Shown: positions 8,450-19,564 of the stretch, piece by piece
Numbering within the stretch: the stretch's first letter is position 1
Layout: the number at the start of each line of letters is the position of its first letter
Source of the DNA: Prorocentrum cordatum
Taxonomy: Eukaryota; Sar; Dinophyceae; Prorocentrales; Prorocentraceae
Assembly (NCBI GenBank): GCA_963575745.1
Contig: CAUYUJ010000336.1
Location: 1,380,247 to 1,444,246, forward strand
DNA length: 64,000 bases
Reading direction: 5' to 3'
Program-made: the position numbers and the translations under genes
The notes under the pieces: generated by a model
The model's database searches: none
What the model was told of the DNA's origin: nothing
What the model saw: the letters and a program-made list of their open reading frames with translations, nothing else

Positions 8450-10530
8450 GACCACGTCGGACCACGTCATATTACCTCGGGGCGGGGGACCCTCACGGGC
8501 GGGTCGGGACAGGCGGAAGGGACATTAAAGCATGGCGCATCATCGAATAAGCACACAAGTACACTTACTGAGAGTCGGCCCGAGGCGGACGAAGCCTGAC
8601 GGGCGGTCCGGGCCGGGTGGGAAGGACCCCAAAAGGCGGGTTGACCCTGATGGCCGGGACACTAACGGGCGGGTCGGGTCGGGCGGGGGGCATTCAAGTA
8701 TGGAGCATCGTCGGGGTGTCACGCAAATACCCCTGACGGGCGGTGTCACGCAAATACCCCCGTCGTGCAGGGCGGGCGCCGGGAAGCCCTCACGGGCGGG
8801 ACGTCTCAAGTGAGCTAGACTTCGAAGTAGAAGCAATCGCACGCGCGGGTACTCCAACGGGCGGGTCGCGTCAGGCGGGCAGACACGAGCGGGCGATTCA
8901 GATCGGGCGGGCAGGACGCGAAAGGCCGATTCATGTTGGAACCAGCACGCTGGCTTCGCGGAAGGAGGCTGGAGGGGATGAGAGGCAACAGCAGCAACGA
9001 GAAGAGGATGGGAAAGAGGAGGATGGGGCAAGTCGTCGGGCACTCCAACGGGCGGGTCGAAACGGGCGGGCGGACCCCAACGGGCGGGCCGGGTCTGGCG
9101 GGCGGGACATCAAAGCATGATGCGTCATCGAGTTCGAACGCGGGCGGACCGTGGCGGGTGGGCCGGGTCGTGCGGGCGTGCGATTAAAGTATAACGCATC
9201 ATCGAATTGACAGACAAATACCCTAGCGGGCGGGACGAGTAGGGCTGGGCGGACCCCGACGGGCGGATCGGGTCGGGCAGGCGGGATATTACAGTATAGC
9301 GCATCCTCGCGTTGGCACGCACATGCGCTCGCGGGCGGGCGGGCGAGCCCTATCTATCGGGCGGGTCGGGTCGGGCCGGCGGGACATTAAAGTGTGATGC
9401 GCCATCGTGTGGGCGCGCGAGCACCCTGACGGGCGGGTCGGATCGGGCGGAGGACGACCCCCAACGGGCGGGTCGGGCCGGGCGAGCGCACCCTGGCGGG
9501 CGGGTCGGGTCTCATGGGCGGGACACCAATATATGATGCATCATCGCGCTGGCGCGCAAATACCCCACCAAGTGAATCGGATCGGGCAGGAGGGACGTTA
9601 AAATATGATGCATCATCGCCTTGGCGCGCAAGTACCCTGACGGGCGGGTCGGATCCGATGGGCGGGCCCTATCTGAAGGGAGGAGGGCAGGGCCGGGCGT
9701 GCCAGACATGAATGTAAGATGCATATGCGGGCGGCGGGCGGGCGAGCGGGCCAAGTCGGGCGGGCGGGACATTGAAGCAGAATGCATCTCCGAATTGGCG
9801 CGCAAATGCCGCAACGGGCGAGTCGGGTCGGGCCAGGCGGCCCCTCCCAAGCGGGTCGGGTCGGGCGGACGGGCCGCAAACGCATGGTGTTTTTTCGCGC
9901 TGGCACGCGAGAGCCCTAACAGGCGGACAGGACGTCAAAGTATGACGCATGCTCGAGGTAGCGCGCGGGACGGGCGGCGGGCAGGGCCCCAACGGGCGGG
10001 TCACGAGCGCGGGACAGTAAGATACGGCGCGTGAACATAAAGGTGCCCTAACGGGCGGGTCGGGTCAGGCGGGCAGACCCCGGTGGTCGGGCGGGCTGGG
10101 CGACAAACGGGGCCCAAACGGCCAGGCGGGCGGGCGGCGAGACGAGCGGGATATTAAAATGCAACGCGTACCTGAAGTAGCACGGGCGTACTCTAACGGG
10201 TGTGTTGGGTCAAGCGGGCGGACTCTCACTGGCAAGCGGGTCGGGCCGCGGGCGGGCGGCGGGTCAGACGGGCAGGACGTCGAAATAGATCGCACACTCG
10301 CAGTAGCACTTGCGTGCATCAACGGGCGCGTCTGGTCGGGCGGACGGACCCTCGCGGGCGGGCCGATCAGGCAGCGGGCGGGGCCCTCGCGGGCGGGCGG
10401 GCGGCGACGCGGGCGGGTGGAACGTGAAACTATGATGCATAAGCGAAATAGTTCGGGCATGCCCCAACGGGCGCGTCAGGTCAAGCAAGCGGGCCCCAAC
10501 GGGCGGGTTGGACGGGCACGGCGGGATCTT
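8450..10530. repeat. Composite GC-rich minisatellite with embedded ATGATGCATCAT palindrome
   Basis: About 16 modules of two parts. Part one is a run of GACGGGCGGGTCGGGTCGGG words, very G-rich on the plus strand. Part two is a conserved insert: an AT-rich start (TTAAAGTATGATGCATCATCG), then a TTGGCGCGCAAATACCC-like end. Clear inserts start near 8530, 8699, 9117, 9189, 9294, 9392, 9531, 9602, 9776, 9940, 10157, 10278 and 10429. Spacing varies from about 70 to 170 bp because the G-rich part changes copy number. Confidence 0.9.
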
Positions 10531-10584
10531 GTTTGTGGCAATGTCTGTATGTGCGTCTTTTGTGATGCATTCAGGTACTCTCGG

Positions 10585-10775
10585 CGCCGATGCTGACGGG
10601 CATCTTTCTGGGGGGGTGATGGGCATCCACGCGGGCGTCCGCGTGATTATCTGCCCGCAGGAGGGATGGGCATCCACGTGGGCATCGAGATGGGCATCTG
10701 TCCAGAACGGGGCATGGGCATCTAGGTGGGCATCAGTCTGAACGGGGGATGGGCATCGAGATGGGGATATGATGC
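10585..10775. repeat. GATGGGCATC short repeat
   Basis: GGGCATC(C/G/T) recurs about ten times, with longer echoes such as GGGATGGGCATCCACGTGGG. It sits between the composite minisatellite and LINE B. Confidence 0.85.
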
Positions 10776-11029
10776 GCATCTGTTTCACCAGGGGGTGAAC
10801 GTTTGTAAGGGGTCCCTTTTGTAAAGCTGTGGCAACGATTTCGTATATTTCACTTTCCAATCATCAAGCCTTTTGTAGCACGTCCCAGAAGATTCCGACT
10901 GCGAGACTCAAGAACCACGCCTGGACGGCGCATCGGCAAAATAATAACTACACGCAATGTCTGGGAACGGCTACTGCGCCTCGAAGTTCGACCGCCTGCA
11001 ACCTCTGCACCGATGGCGCGCGAGGGTGA

Positions 11030-11824
11030 TCAGCAACGCTCCCGGGTAGGAGGGGGCGAGGAGGAGGGGGGGCGGGGAGAAAGGAGGGGGGAGAACGCAA
11101 CAATATCACACTGAAGAGATACAATATTCATCGGCATCTGCGTCCCAACTGCTTTGAGGGGATGGTAACACAACGCGCAGGCGGTCAATGTCGTCTTCTG
11201 CAACGCCCTGCGCGCGGGGGCGCCAGTCTCGCGGCATTGCAGAATTCTGGCCTGGCTGGGAAACCATCGCAGTCGGAATCGATTGCGGGGGAACTCTCGC
11301 TCCAATAGAAGAACTGATGATGGACAGACGTGCGCGTCGCGCGCGCATTGCTGATCCGGGACAGGAATGCCGGTTGGATGTTCCGTATGTTGCGAAGACA
11401 AATGGCTTAAAGCCCGTCCAATATGTCTTGGGTGGCTTTCAGCAGCACGCAAGACTCCAATACATGCAATAATTTGGGGAAGGCACATGCCTGCAGAGCT
11501 CGTAGGTTGTGCTGATTGGTCGTGCTCGCGTGGTTCCATACAGCGCAAAGATTCCCAAATGCCCCTGTTCGCCTCCCCGAAACGCCGCGCGATTTCAGCT
11601 GTTGCCTTGCCGTCTGCGCTCAAAAGGCCACCGGGATACACGACGCTATTTTTCGTTTGAATTGCTTCTCCCTTGGGCCCCACGACTGTGTTATCCGATC
11701 TGATTATCGGTAAAAGCGTCTTGCCTTCGTTGAGGTCCAATCCGGATGATCTCCCGAAATGTGAGAGTATGTGGAAAAGGCCTTTGAAAGGAGTCCCGGC
11801 GCTGCGAGGCCAGCAGCGTGCCAC
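11030..11824 (-). pseudogene. LINE B region after RT
   Basis: The first 80 or so codons are recognisable: FHILSHFGRSSGLDLNEGKT, VVYPGGLLSADGKATAEIAR, RFGEANRGIWESLRC. This is the thumb and following region of the LINE. The rest shifts out of frame: a parallel frame at 11348-11106 gives a more natural reading, so frameshifts separate them. Confidence 0.6.
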
Positions 11825-12239
11825 CAGCGCAAAACACGTCCTGGGTGACCACGTAGGGCTTGTCTTTTGCGTTGACAGGCTGCGTGGGGACCCTTGCGTC
11901 GACAGTCTCGAGAAGCTCAGAGACTACGATTACTAATACACAGGACGATAGCGGGCACCACTGCGCAAACCCAGCTTCTGGAAGCCTGTGCAACAAATTT
12001 GCCGCCCCGTCTCTGACGATGAGTTTGCGCACCTTGTAGATGGCAACAGTCATGCGCAGCATCTCGGGCGGTACCTTGGAATGCCGAAATGCGAACAATC
12101 GTCCGTTGGGCTTTATGCGATCAAACGCCTTGCTCCAATCCTGCAAGAAAATTCGTGATGAACCGGTTTTGTCCTCCACCAAGAACAACGCGTCCATGGT
12201 GCCCCGTGCGGCCCAGATTCCGTATTGAGGTCCCCGCAA
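11691..12239 (-). pseudogene. LINE B reverse transcriptase, palm with lost active site
   Basis: The stretch carries QYGIWAARGTMDALF and LQDWSKAFDRI (residues 32-42, motif A with its Asp), VPPEMLRMTVAIYKVRKLIV, and EAGFAQWCPLSS for the usual AGIAQGCPLSP. The active-site box normally YADD or FADD reads CAGG (bases 11820-11831), with both metal-binding Asp replaced by Gly. The protein could not polymerise DNA. Confidence 0.8.
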
Positions 12240-12245
12240 GTGTTC

Positions 12246-12479
12246 CTATGCACATCGATGTTTGAATATATGTAATATGATGTCGGCCAAAATGTTGTAG
12301 CCCACCGCCAACAGAGAAATGGGCCAGTAGTTGCCCGGCTCGGAGGTGTCGCCCTTCTTGAGGATGGATACCGTTGAGGTTTCTCGCCATTGCTTTGGTA
12401 TGTCGTTGTTCTGCCAGCAATTGTACATAGAGTTCTCGAGATTTCCATAGCTGCGCTGTCTCTCCATAGCGCGTTCCAA
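12246..12479 (-). pseudogene. LINE B reverse transcriptase, fingers region
   Basis: Reads YNCWQNNDIPKQWRETSTVS, then ILKKGDTSEPGNYWPISLLAVGYNIL, the N-terminal RT motifs also seen in LINE A. The normal NYRPIS has Trp for Arg. The next piece is in a different frame. Confidence 0.8.
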
Positions 12480-12589
12480 CCAAATCCCTGTTTAACGCGT
12501 TCCAGAAGATTCCTGGGATCCCATTTTCTAGTTGGATTCCTTTGTAGCGGGAAGACGGGGGGGCATCCAGTTTGGCATGCGTGCGATCC

Positions 12590-13040
12590 CCTCAAGACGG
12601 CCCAGGAGGCCCCCAAGACGCCGCAAGAGCGCCCAAAGAGGCGTCCCAAGAGGAACCCAAGAGGGACAAATCATTGATATTGCTGCGGTTCTTGAAGGAT
12701 GTGTGCGTTTCCGCCTTTTCGGCTTTCCGACGCTCCAAGACGGCCCAGGAGGTCCCCAAAATCGCGCAAAGACGGCCCAAGAGGGCCCCAAGAGGGTCCC
12801 AAGACGGCCAAGAGAGCCCCAAGACAGCCCATGGGCCGCCCAAGACGTCTCAAGAAGGCCCCACGAAGGGCGCCAGACAGGGACCGCGAATGGACAAGTC
12901 GAGCCTTCCGCCCCTAGAGGCCCCAAGAGGCTCCCAATAGACCTCCAAGAGACCCCAAGAGACAACCAAGACGCCCAAAAGAGGCCCCAAGAGGCCCCCA
13001 TGAGCCCCCCCAACAGGCCCCCAAGACGCTCCCAAGAGCC
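12590..13040 (+). repeat. GGCCCAAGA satellite, array 1
   Basis: Degenerate repeats of GGCCCAAGACGGCCC and AAGAGGCCCCC words with no fixed longer period. Every block in this window except one has the same orientation. The conserved linker (CATTGATATT...TTCTTGAAGGATG...TTTTCGGCTTTCCGACG) lies at about 12664-12745. On the minus strand it gives Trp-, Gly- and Leu-rich shadow ORFs. Confidence 0.9.
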
Positions 13041-13049
13041 CCGTCGGCG

Positions 13050-13112
13050 TTGTGCCCGTCGTCGCCGTCGCCGTCGTCCTCGTCCTCGTCGTCGTCGTCT
13101 TCAAGGATGGCG
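13050..13112. repeat. (GTC)n microsatellite
   Basis: CGTCGTCGCCGTCGCC-type triplets at the end of satellite array 1. Confidence 0.9.
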
Positions 13113-14374
13113 GCATTGGCCGTAAGGCCTTCATAATACCCCAGCCCCAAAGCGACGAAGCGAATCGATGGAATATGTCCCAAGGCCAAGAAAAACCTCC
13201 AGGACCCCCCAGGATCCTCCGAGGATCTGGGAAATTGGCGAGTGCCTTGGCGAGGTAACCGGCGCTGGGCCCCCCCTCCTCCCCCTTCTCTGCCTCTGGA
13301 TGTATGTGATGGACTTCGCTGCCAATCACGCTGTGGTCTCCGCCTCGGGAAAAGGAGGAGGAAAAGGAGGAGGATGTTAGGACTCATCAGCAGTGTTACG
13401 ATAAACTCTCCCTCCAAATTATCTTTCCATAAATTCCTGTACAACACTGTTTTTACTACGGGAAGCGTCCCGTTGGAAGACAGCCGTCGGAATCAACTTT
13501 ACTGTCGCAAACATCACGACGACTCAGGAGGAAAAGCCCGAATAGAGTGATGAACACCCAACGGGCCCATTTTGGGGTCGGCGGCAGAGGCGGCAGCCTT
13601 TAGATTAATCATGTACTTGACAATACTGGTCCAGGCCTGAGCAGGTTGAGGGTGGAGGTGGAGGGCTTGCTTAGATAACGAATCGGCGTTAAGGTTGCCC
13701 GTACTGTTACTCATTTGGGGCTCACGGAGGCTGTCAAGGACCGACGGCACTTATGAGCAGGGATTTGGCAGACCCGAAACTCATGGCGATTCTTCTTATG
13801 CAAAATGGCTCCACTCCCCATGCCCGCATTGATACCGGCGCTTGCGCAACACTTGGTGCGTAGGAGACGTCTGACATAATCTAACAACCGCCATGCAATC
13901 GCGATCACGGTCTCCTCCTGGCTCAACGACAAAAACATACAAGCATGGCCTGGTGCTCCGCTAACTGCGGAGTCCGCTGCAAGACGTCTCACTTCCTCCA
14001 TGATCGAAAAGACACAAGCATAGTATAAGACGGTCGGGAAACTCACGGATGGTACGGCGAGCGCACGAGCCGTCGATACAGACGTCGAGCCCTTTGAAAT
14101 CTTGGGAGCCCCCTTCCACCTGAGTGTCACTGGGGTCTTAGAGGATGGCATCGAGGCCAGGGATAGGAGGGGTGCGCATGCTTTCAGTATCGTTCGATTT
14201 CAGAGCATCCCAGAAGCAACGGTCTGGGCGATTAGGAGAGGCCGAGAGGAGGCGAGGGGCAGCTGGGACGGCAGCGGTGGCGGTGCGTCGCACCGCCGTC
14301 GGCGTTGGGGTGTGACCTCCGCAGGCCAAGGCACCGGGGGATCCCGCGTCTCTCGCCAGCCTTCCCTCCCTCCG
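13113..14374. other. No gene recognised
   Basis: Two overlapping minus-strand ORFs (14151-13711, 146 residues; 13750-13514, 78 residues) have mixed, protein-like composition, for example SFPTVLYYACVFSIMEEVRR and SQEETVIAIAWRLLDYVRRL, and could be one frameshifted coding remnant. I recognise no domain. The rest is unremarkable. Confidence 0.4.
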
Positions 14375-14870
14375 TAGGGAGGAGGAGGAGGAGTGGGAAT
14401 GGAGGCGGAGGCGGAGGGCGGAGGAGGAGGGAGGAGGGGTAGCACCCCCCCCCTTCTCCGCATCCCCCCACCCCCTTTCTCCCACCTCCCTCTCGTCCAT
14501 CCCCGTCACTCCTGCCTCCTTACCCGCCCTCCGTCCTCCCTAATCCTCCTCCTGCATCCTCCTCCCCCTCCCTCTCCCTCCTCCACCTCCTCGTCGACCT
14601 CCTTCTCCACCTCCTCCTTCCTGTCCTGCCCCTCCCGCAACCTCTCCCTCCCTGATCTTCGGTCCTGCTCCTCCATCCATCCGCGCCCCCACAGCTGAGT
14701 TTCCCTCTTCCATCCTCCTACTGTGAAGTATCCTACCCCGTACTCCCCTTCCTCTTCTCCCCTCTCCATCCGCGCACCTCCGACCTTTCTCCCACATTGC
14801 TCCTCCCTCATCCTGCCTATCAATCCTCCCTTCTCCTCCTCCTCCTCCTCCACCACCACCACGGCCACTT
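14375..14870. repeat. GGA tract followed by CCT tract
   Basis: Bases 14375-14440 are purine-rich (GGAGGAGG, GGCGGAGG); 14442-14865 are pyrimidine-rich (CCTCCTCC with CTCCC). The two halves are roughly complementary and could pair imperfectly. Confidence 0.8.
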
Positions 14871-15159
14871 CCCATGAGTAGATACTATGAACGATTCAAC
14901 GGAAGCATCCAACACACTTTCATGACACGCAATCTCGAAACCTCCAAACAGTACATGGAGGAAGGGCGAGTGGTGTTCAATATGAAGCTCCCGACTCACC
15001 AACACGCGCATTCATCCTGAACGATTCCAGCGGCTACACCAATATAATCGAATGCATTCCAATATGAGCCTCTTGTCATGGCGCATGCGGCCGCACACAA
15101 TCGTCTTTCAAGCTCCCCAACAACTAGACGGATGGAGAGTGGCCAATGTTCACAAATGT

Positions 15160-15430
15160 GGTCCTCGTCTTAGCGCCGCGCACATTATCGCGTGAGATTT
15201 TATCGAACTGTACGACCAAGGCTTAGCATGTTCAACATATACACGGATGGACGGATATTCCTGCTACACTGGTGGATGGCAGTTCTCCCTTCAAAACGGG
15301 GATCTCGCTGGACACTTTCTTGATCGTCCTGATCCGACCTCTGGCATTCCTTCTAGCTGGAAGCATGAAAGGACGTTCCCTTTCAACCAAAACCAAGATC
15401 TCGCCTGAATGGCAGGCACTTGGGGCAACC
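15160..15430. repeat. Diverged dispersed repeat, copy 1 (mate at 25275-25680)
   Basis: Shares ordered blocks with the mate: a GTGGYCCTCG start, CCGCGCACAT, GCTGGACACTT, GTTCCCTTTCAACCAAAAC (with one extra G in the mate) and TCTCGCCTGAATGGCAGGC. No coding potential was recognised. Confidence 0.6.
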
Positions 15431-15479
15431 GTCTTCCAAGAGGTCGGTTCCAACTCTAGCACGTAGGGACTTATGAGAA

Positions 15480-16499
15480 GGGGGCCTGGGATAGGAGGGT
15501 GAAATTATTGCAGCATCGTTGTTGCATCCTGGGGCCAGTTTGGTCCTCCTCCCCCGGAGCATCTCATCTCGATCCCCTCTTTATCGTCACTCGTTTCAAT
15601 TTGCCCTTCAAGTCTTCGAGACATCTGCACGCCGAGCCCGAATCCCCCATGAGCACCGACGACCAGAACTTCATCCTGAGCCCTTTGCCGACGGCCCCAG
15701 GGCCCGAGAAGGGCTCAGGGAGCCCGAAATGGCTAGAAGCCACAGGACCCCTCTCCCCCTCTGGATCCCCTGTCTTCGCGGCGAATCGTGCACCACGCCT
15801 GTCTCCTGGGGGTCGTCGACGCCCCTTCTGGTGCCCCGGATTTTCTTTGGGAGAGGGAGCAGAGCGACAAGGTAAAAGCTCGGCCAGGCGAAGCTCGGCC
15901 AGCCTGAACTCGGCTCGGGTCGAAGTTAGCTCGGCTGAGCTCAGCCTGGCCGAGGCCTGGGCGAGTTCAGCCTGGTCCACTTTTTCGTGGCCGAATTGAA
16001 TTGCTGCTGGAGATTTGGCGTCTGCCGGGGCGACCGACAAATCCGATCAAAACTTGTTCTCGGGCCACTCCCGCGGTCCAGCCCGATCTCTTTTGACGGT
16101 CCCAGCCCGAAAACGGGCCCCAAGGATCGACAGAAAAACAACAGCCTTTTCCAACGCAGCACCTCGACCCCAGCCGGCTCCAGCACGCTCCAGCCCGTGC
16201 GACCTGCGCCTGTTGACGGTGCCGGCCGGCGCATCGCTGCACGTTCTCCGCAGGGTCGAGGTCCACACGCCTCTCCCACCCCCAGCGCGAGGCCAGCAAA
16301 ACGGCGGCAGGGTCGGTCGCGCGTGGCGGAGAGGGTGAGGGGGGGCAATATGCTATACTTTTAAACTACATTAATAATTCGCTGAACAATTAATGTTGTA
16401 GCTGTACTGTAGGGTGCTACAGTAAATAATTATCAGCGGCGGGCATGCTGTAGATGCGACGAAGCTAGCGCACGGCGGCCTGAGAGGGTTATGAATTCC
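15480..16499. other. No gene recognised; AT island at about 16345-16440
   Basis: GC-rich unique DNA with short GCTCGGCC/GCTCAGCC repeats at 15880-15970. ORFs on both strands overlap one another and show no domain. Bases 16345-16440 are AT-rich (TTTTAAACTACATTAATAATTCGC), unusual for this region. Confidence 0.5.
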
Positions 16500-17013
16500 A
16501 AGGGGTTGTCCGAAAAGGACCAGGCCCCCCAAAAAGTTAGAAAGAAATGTGATGCGGAATTTCCAGAGTTTGACAGAAATTCCGAATGCCAGGGGTAATT
16601 CTGCATCTCAGAGACAATCGAATCATAATTGCCCGAGAAGCGCTAGGGCCAGGAAGGAAAAAACCAGTTAGAGAGGAATTTAATAAGGAATTCCCAGAAG
16701 TTAGAAAGGAATTTCGAATACCAGGGGTAATTCTGCATCTCAGAGACAATCGAATCTGAATTGCCCGAAAAGCGCCTGGGCCAGGAAGAAAAAAGAAGTT
16801 AGAAAGGAATGCGAAATCGATTTTCCGGAGTTGGAAAGGAATTTCGAATAACAGGGGTAAGTCTGCATCTCAGAGACAATCGAATCATAATTGCCCGAGA
16901 AGCGCCAGGGCCAGGAAGGAGAAAGGAGTTAGAAAGGAATGGGATAAGGAATTTCCAGGAGTTAGAAAGGAATTTCGAATACCAGGGGCAATTCTGCATC
17001 TCAGAGACAATCG
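16500..17013. repeat. Tandem repeat, unit about 131 bp, four copies
   Basis: CTGCATCTCAGAGACAATCG occurs at 16601, 16733, 16863 and 16994, spacing 130-132 bp. Each unit has GAATTTCGAATACCAGGGGT, ATAATTGCCCGAGAAGCGC and GGGCCAGGAAGGA. The copies are highly similar, so this array is younger than most repeats here. Confidence 0.95.
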
Positions 17014-17854
17014 TGACGGTCTCCACTGCAGCGGCATCGGGCGAACAGCTCTAGGATCGATGGCGTCAGGACGGGCCGAGGAGGCAAGGATGCACGGGAA
17101 CGGCGAGCTCCTGCCGTTGCAGCGCCTGCCTCAGCTCCTGAAGCTGCGTGGATCGCTCGACGTGGAACAGTCTGCTCTCGGAGGTCCTCACAAGCTGACG
17201 AGCTCATCTCCCTCGTGTGGCTTGAAGTCCGTTGGTTGTGTTTTCCGTGGGTCCCGAGTGCCCGAGACGGGCCTGGAGAGCGCCCGACCTTGGTGGACGT
17301 CCGCGAGGGCGTCGCGCAGGGGGGGGATCTGCTGTCCGCGGTGCTGAAGGCGGCCACGCCGCTCCTGCGCACATGGTGGGCGTTCAGACCATTCGCCTCC
17401 TGCTCCTGATCCCTCCCCTCCTCCGCTCATCTCCTCCTCGGAACCGGACCTGCTCCTCCCCCTCCGTCCCCCTTCCCTATCCCCTCTTCATCCTCGTATG
17501 CATCATCAATTGCAGTCGGGGTTGATTGAAGAGGATACGCGAGAGGACACGAGACTCTTCCGAGGTCGGCATTGCCATAGGCATGTAAAAAAGGCATGGG
17601 TCGCAAACCGCTGGACACCAGGGTATTGTTGATTTGGCAGGGTTGACCTGCTAATCAGCCTCGACTGTAAGACGATGAGGGAGGACCGATGTCCATAATA
17701 TGGCTCTCACGCTGCCGCCGCGCCGCCGTCGCGAACGTTTCCAGCAGCTACTGAGATGTAGGGGGGCAGGGCTTCATAAAGTGGCACTTGCCTTCACCCG
17801 CGTGCGCGCGCGTTCGCCGTGAACGCTTCCCACAGCTACAAGACAGAATAGATG
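17014..17854. other. No gene recognised
   Basis: Unique GC-rich DNA with overlapping ORFs on both strands and no identifiable domain. Confidence 0.5.
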
Positions 17855-18842
17855 GGCGGCCCGAGGTCCCAAGAGGCCCAAAAAGCAGCCCCCGCGAAGC
17901 CTCAGAACTGCCTCCACGAGGCGCCCGAGAGGCCTCGACGAGATCCCAACCGCCATCCAAGAGGCCTCAAACCCACAACCCAGACACGGTGGCGTGATGG
18001 GCCGAATGCCGTTCGATCCGCCGCCCCCTGTTGGCTTGCCACATGGGTGCCCGGCGTGCTAGATTATTTCGGTTTTGGTGTTGGTTCTTTTCCGCAAGAA
18101 CTTCCCCTGGGGTTTCGGCCCGTCCCGCGGGCTACCCGAAAAGGAGCACAATTCCCCATTCGTTCGCCTAAGATGGCCTCCAAGATGGCCACGTTGGCCC
18201 AAGATGGCCTCCAATATGGCCCAAGATGGTTCCCAAGTCCGCCCACGATGGTCCAAGACGACCTCCAAGACGGCCCAAGAGAGTGCAAGATACCTCCACG
18301 TTCGCCCAAGAGGCCTCAAAGACGGCCCAAGACGACCCAAGAGGCCTCCAGGAGGTCCTCAGGGAGGGCCCGAAGAGGCCAAAAGCATTGATTGTCCGTA
18401 GGGTTTTGAAGGATTTTGAAATTCGCTTCTTCTCGGCATTCCGACTGCTCAAGACGGCCCAAGAAGCCCCCAATATCGCCCCAAGATCGCCCACGAGGCC
18501 CCCAAGATGGCCCCATGACGGCCCAAGAGGCCCCCAAGACGGCCCCCAGAGGGCCCCAAGACGGGCCAAGAGGCCTCCAAGACGCCCATGATGGCTTCTA
18601 AGACGGCCCCGGAGCACCTCAAGAAGGCCTCACGTCGGCCCAGAGAGGCTCCAAAGACGGCTCCCGACGGCGTCAGACGCGTCAGGAACCTACCAAGATG
18701 GCCGAAATTGGCTCGAGGCTGGCCCAAGACTGTCCAAGAGGCCTCCAAGGGGGCCTGCAGGAAGGCCAGAAAAGCAAAAAAACATGGGTGTCCTTTAAGT
18801 GGTTGAAGGATTGTTGCATCTGCTTCCTTTAATTCGAAAAGG
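17855..18842 (+). repeat. GGCCCAAGA satellite, array 2
   Basis: Satellite words throughout, with a linker copy at about 18385-18460 and a second, cut-off linker at 18778-18842. At 17975-18160 it holds a hairpin-module variant: CACAACCCAGACACGGTGGCG, CCGCCGCCCCCTG, GGTGCCCGGCGTGC and CCCCTGGGGTTTCGGCCCG. The array stops exactly at the left LTR of the Copia element. Confidence 0.9.
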
Positions 18843-19084
18843 GTTGGGAGGCCCAACCAGCAGCTCCGCCTCATGCGAAGCCAAGCTCCTGCTCTGCTGT
18901 ACCGTAGTAGCGACAGACCCAATCGTAGGAGGCGAGCCATCTCAAGCAATTGTGGTATCGATGGCAAATACTACAACTCGCACTGCGGTGTAGTCAGATC
19001 TAGGCGGCGGGCCGCTTTGAGCCAAGCGGCCGCAGGCGCACGCTCGTTCCCACTCACCTGCATCGCCCAGCTCACTTTAGATTC
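18843..19084 (-). repeat. Copia LTR, left (3') copy
   Basis: Matches the right LTR in order: GCTCTGYTGTAYCGTAG, AGCGACAG, GCCATCTCAAGCAAT, GGCGGCCGGCCGCTTTGAGCC-type block, GCGGCCGC, GGCGCACGCTCG. Divergence is substantial, so the insertion is old. Ends are approximate. Confidence 0.75.
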
Positions 19085-19240
19085 GGGGGGGGGGAGACGA
19101 AGCGTGAGCCCGCCGCCTGTATACAGCAGATACAGCAGCTATTATGTACAAAAAGGGGCAGCAAAAGGGCGGGGCCGTAAGGAAGGTGGACCCACGCGCA
19201 AGTTGCCTTGCCTGCACTGAACTGTGCATACGAGTCCTCC

Positions 19241-19564
19241 TCAGGCGGCAGCAGACCGAGATGTTTGGCCAGCCCGATAAGGAGCATGACGCTTTAAGCC
19301 ATGTTTGAAGGATTGCGTACATCCCACGACCTGTAGGAGCATGTTTCTGTCGATGCTCCCCTTGGTGTGACCGTCCGCGGTCCTATCGTGGGTGTCACAC
19401 CACTGAATACTGTGCGCGATTCCTCGCTCCATCATCTGTCGTACCCAACTGATGTGTCCTAAAAGGGAACGCTCCGTCGGCTTCTTCAAGTCGTTGGTTG
19501 ACAAGGACCCAAAAGCAGCCCCAACACCTATGGTCAAAGTGACCTTGATTCTCAGGCCACCCAA
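19241..19564 (-). pseudogene. Copia RNase H, C-terminal part
   Basis: Reads LRIKVTLTIGVGAAFGSLST, ISWVRQMMERGIAHSIQWCD, then THDRTADGHTKGSIDRNMLL. This is the end of the RNase H domain in the common dinoflagellate Copia family; the ADGHTKGSIDR wording is diagnostic. It overlaps the end of the RT frame by 13 bp in another frame, so a single frameshift near 19555 separates what was one protein. Confidence 0.85.

Larger units (their letters stand above)
11095..12540 (-). mobile_element. LINE B: 5'-truncated non-LTR retrotransposon
   Basis: Only the RT and C-terminal parts remain. Minus-strand pieces in order: IPKQWRETSTVSILKKGDTS (12479-12246), QYGIWAARGTMDALFL with LQDWSKAFDRI (12239-11691), then GGLLSADGKATAEIARRFGEA (11824-11030). 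The 5' edge at about 12540 falls inside RT and directly meets satellite array 1, as expected of a 5'-truncated LINE copy or a later satellite insertion. The element is related to LINE A. The 3' edge near 11095 is approximate; a G-rich tract at 11040-11095 lies beyond it. Confidence 0.8.

Noticed and set aside
7099-8465. Very long ORFs of poly-Ile/Ser (plus) and poly-Met/Asp (minus)
   Set aside because: They are translations of (TCC)n and (CAT)n triplet repeats; every frame is open for the same reason and no unique protein sequence is present.
12532-13125. Satellite-derived ORFs rich in Trp, Gly, Leu (minus) or Lys, Pro, Arg (plus), here and in every satellite block
   Set aside because: They are translations of GGCCCAAGA repeats; the same pattern appears at every array and ends with the array.
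19080-19110. Polypurine tract next to the 3' LTR of the Copia element
   Set aside because: The G-run is on the plus strand while the element reads on minus, so it has the wrong polarity for a polypurine tract.
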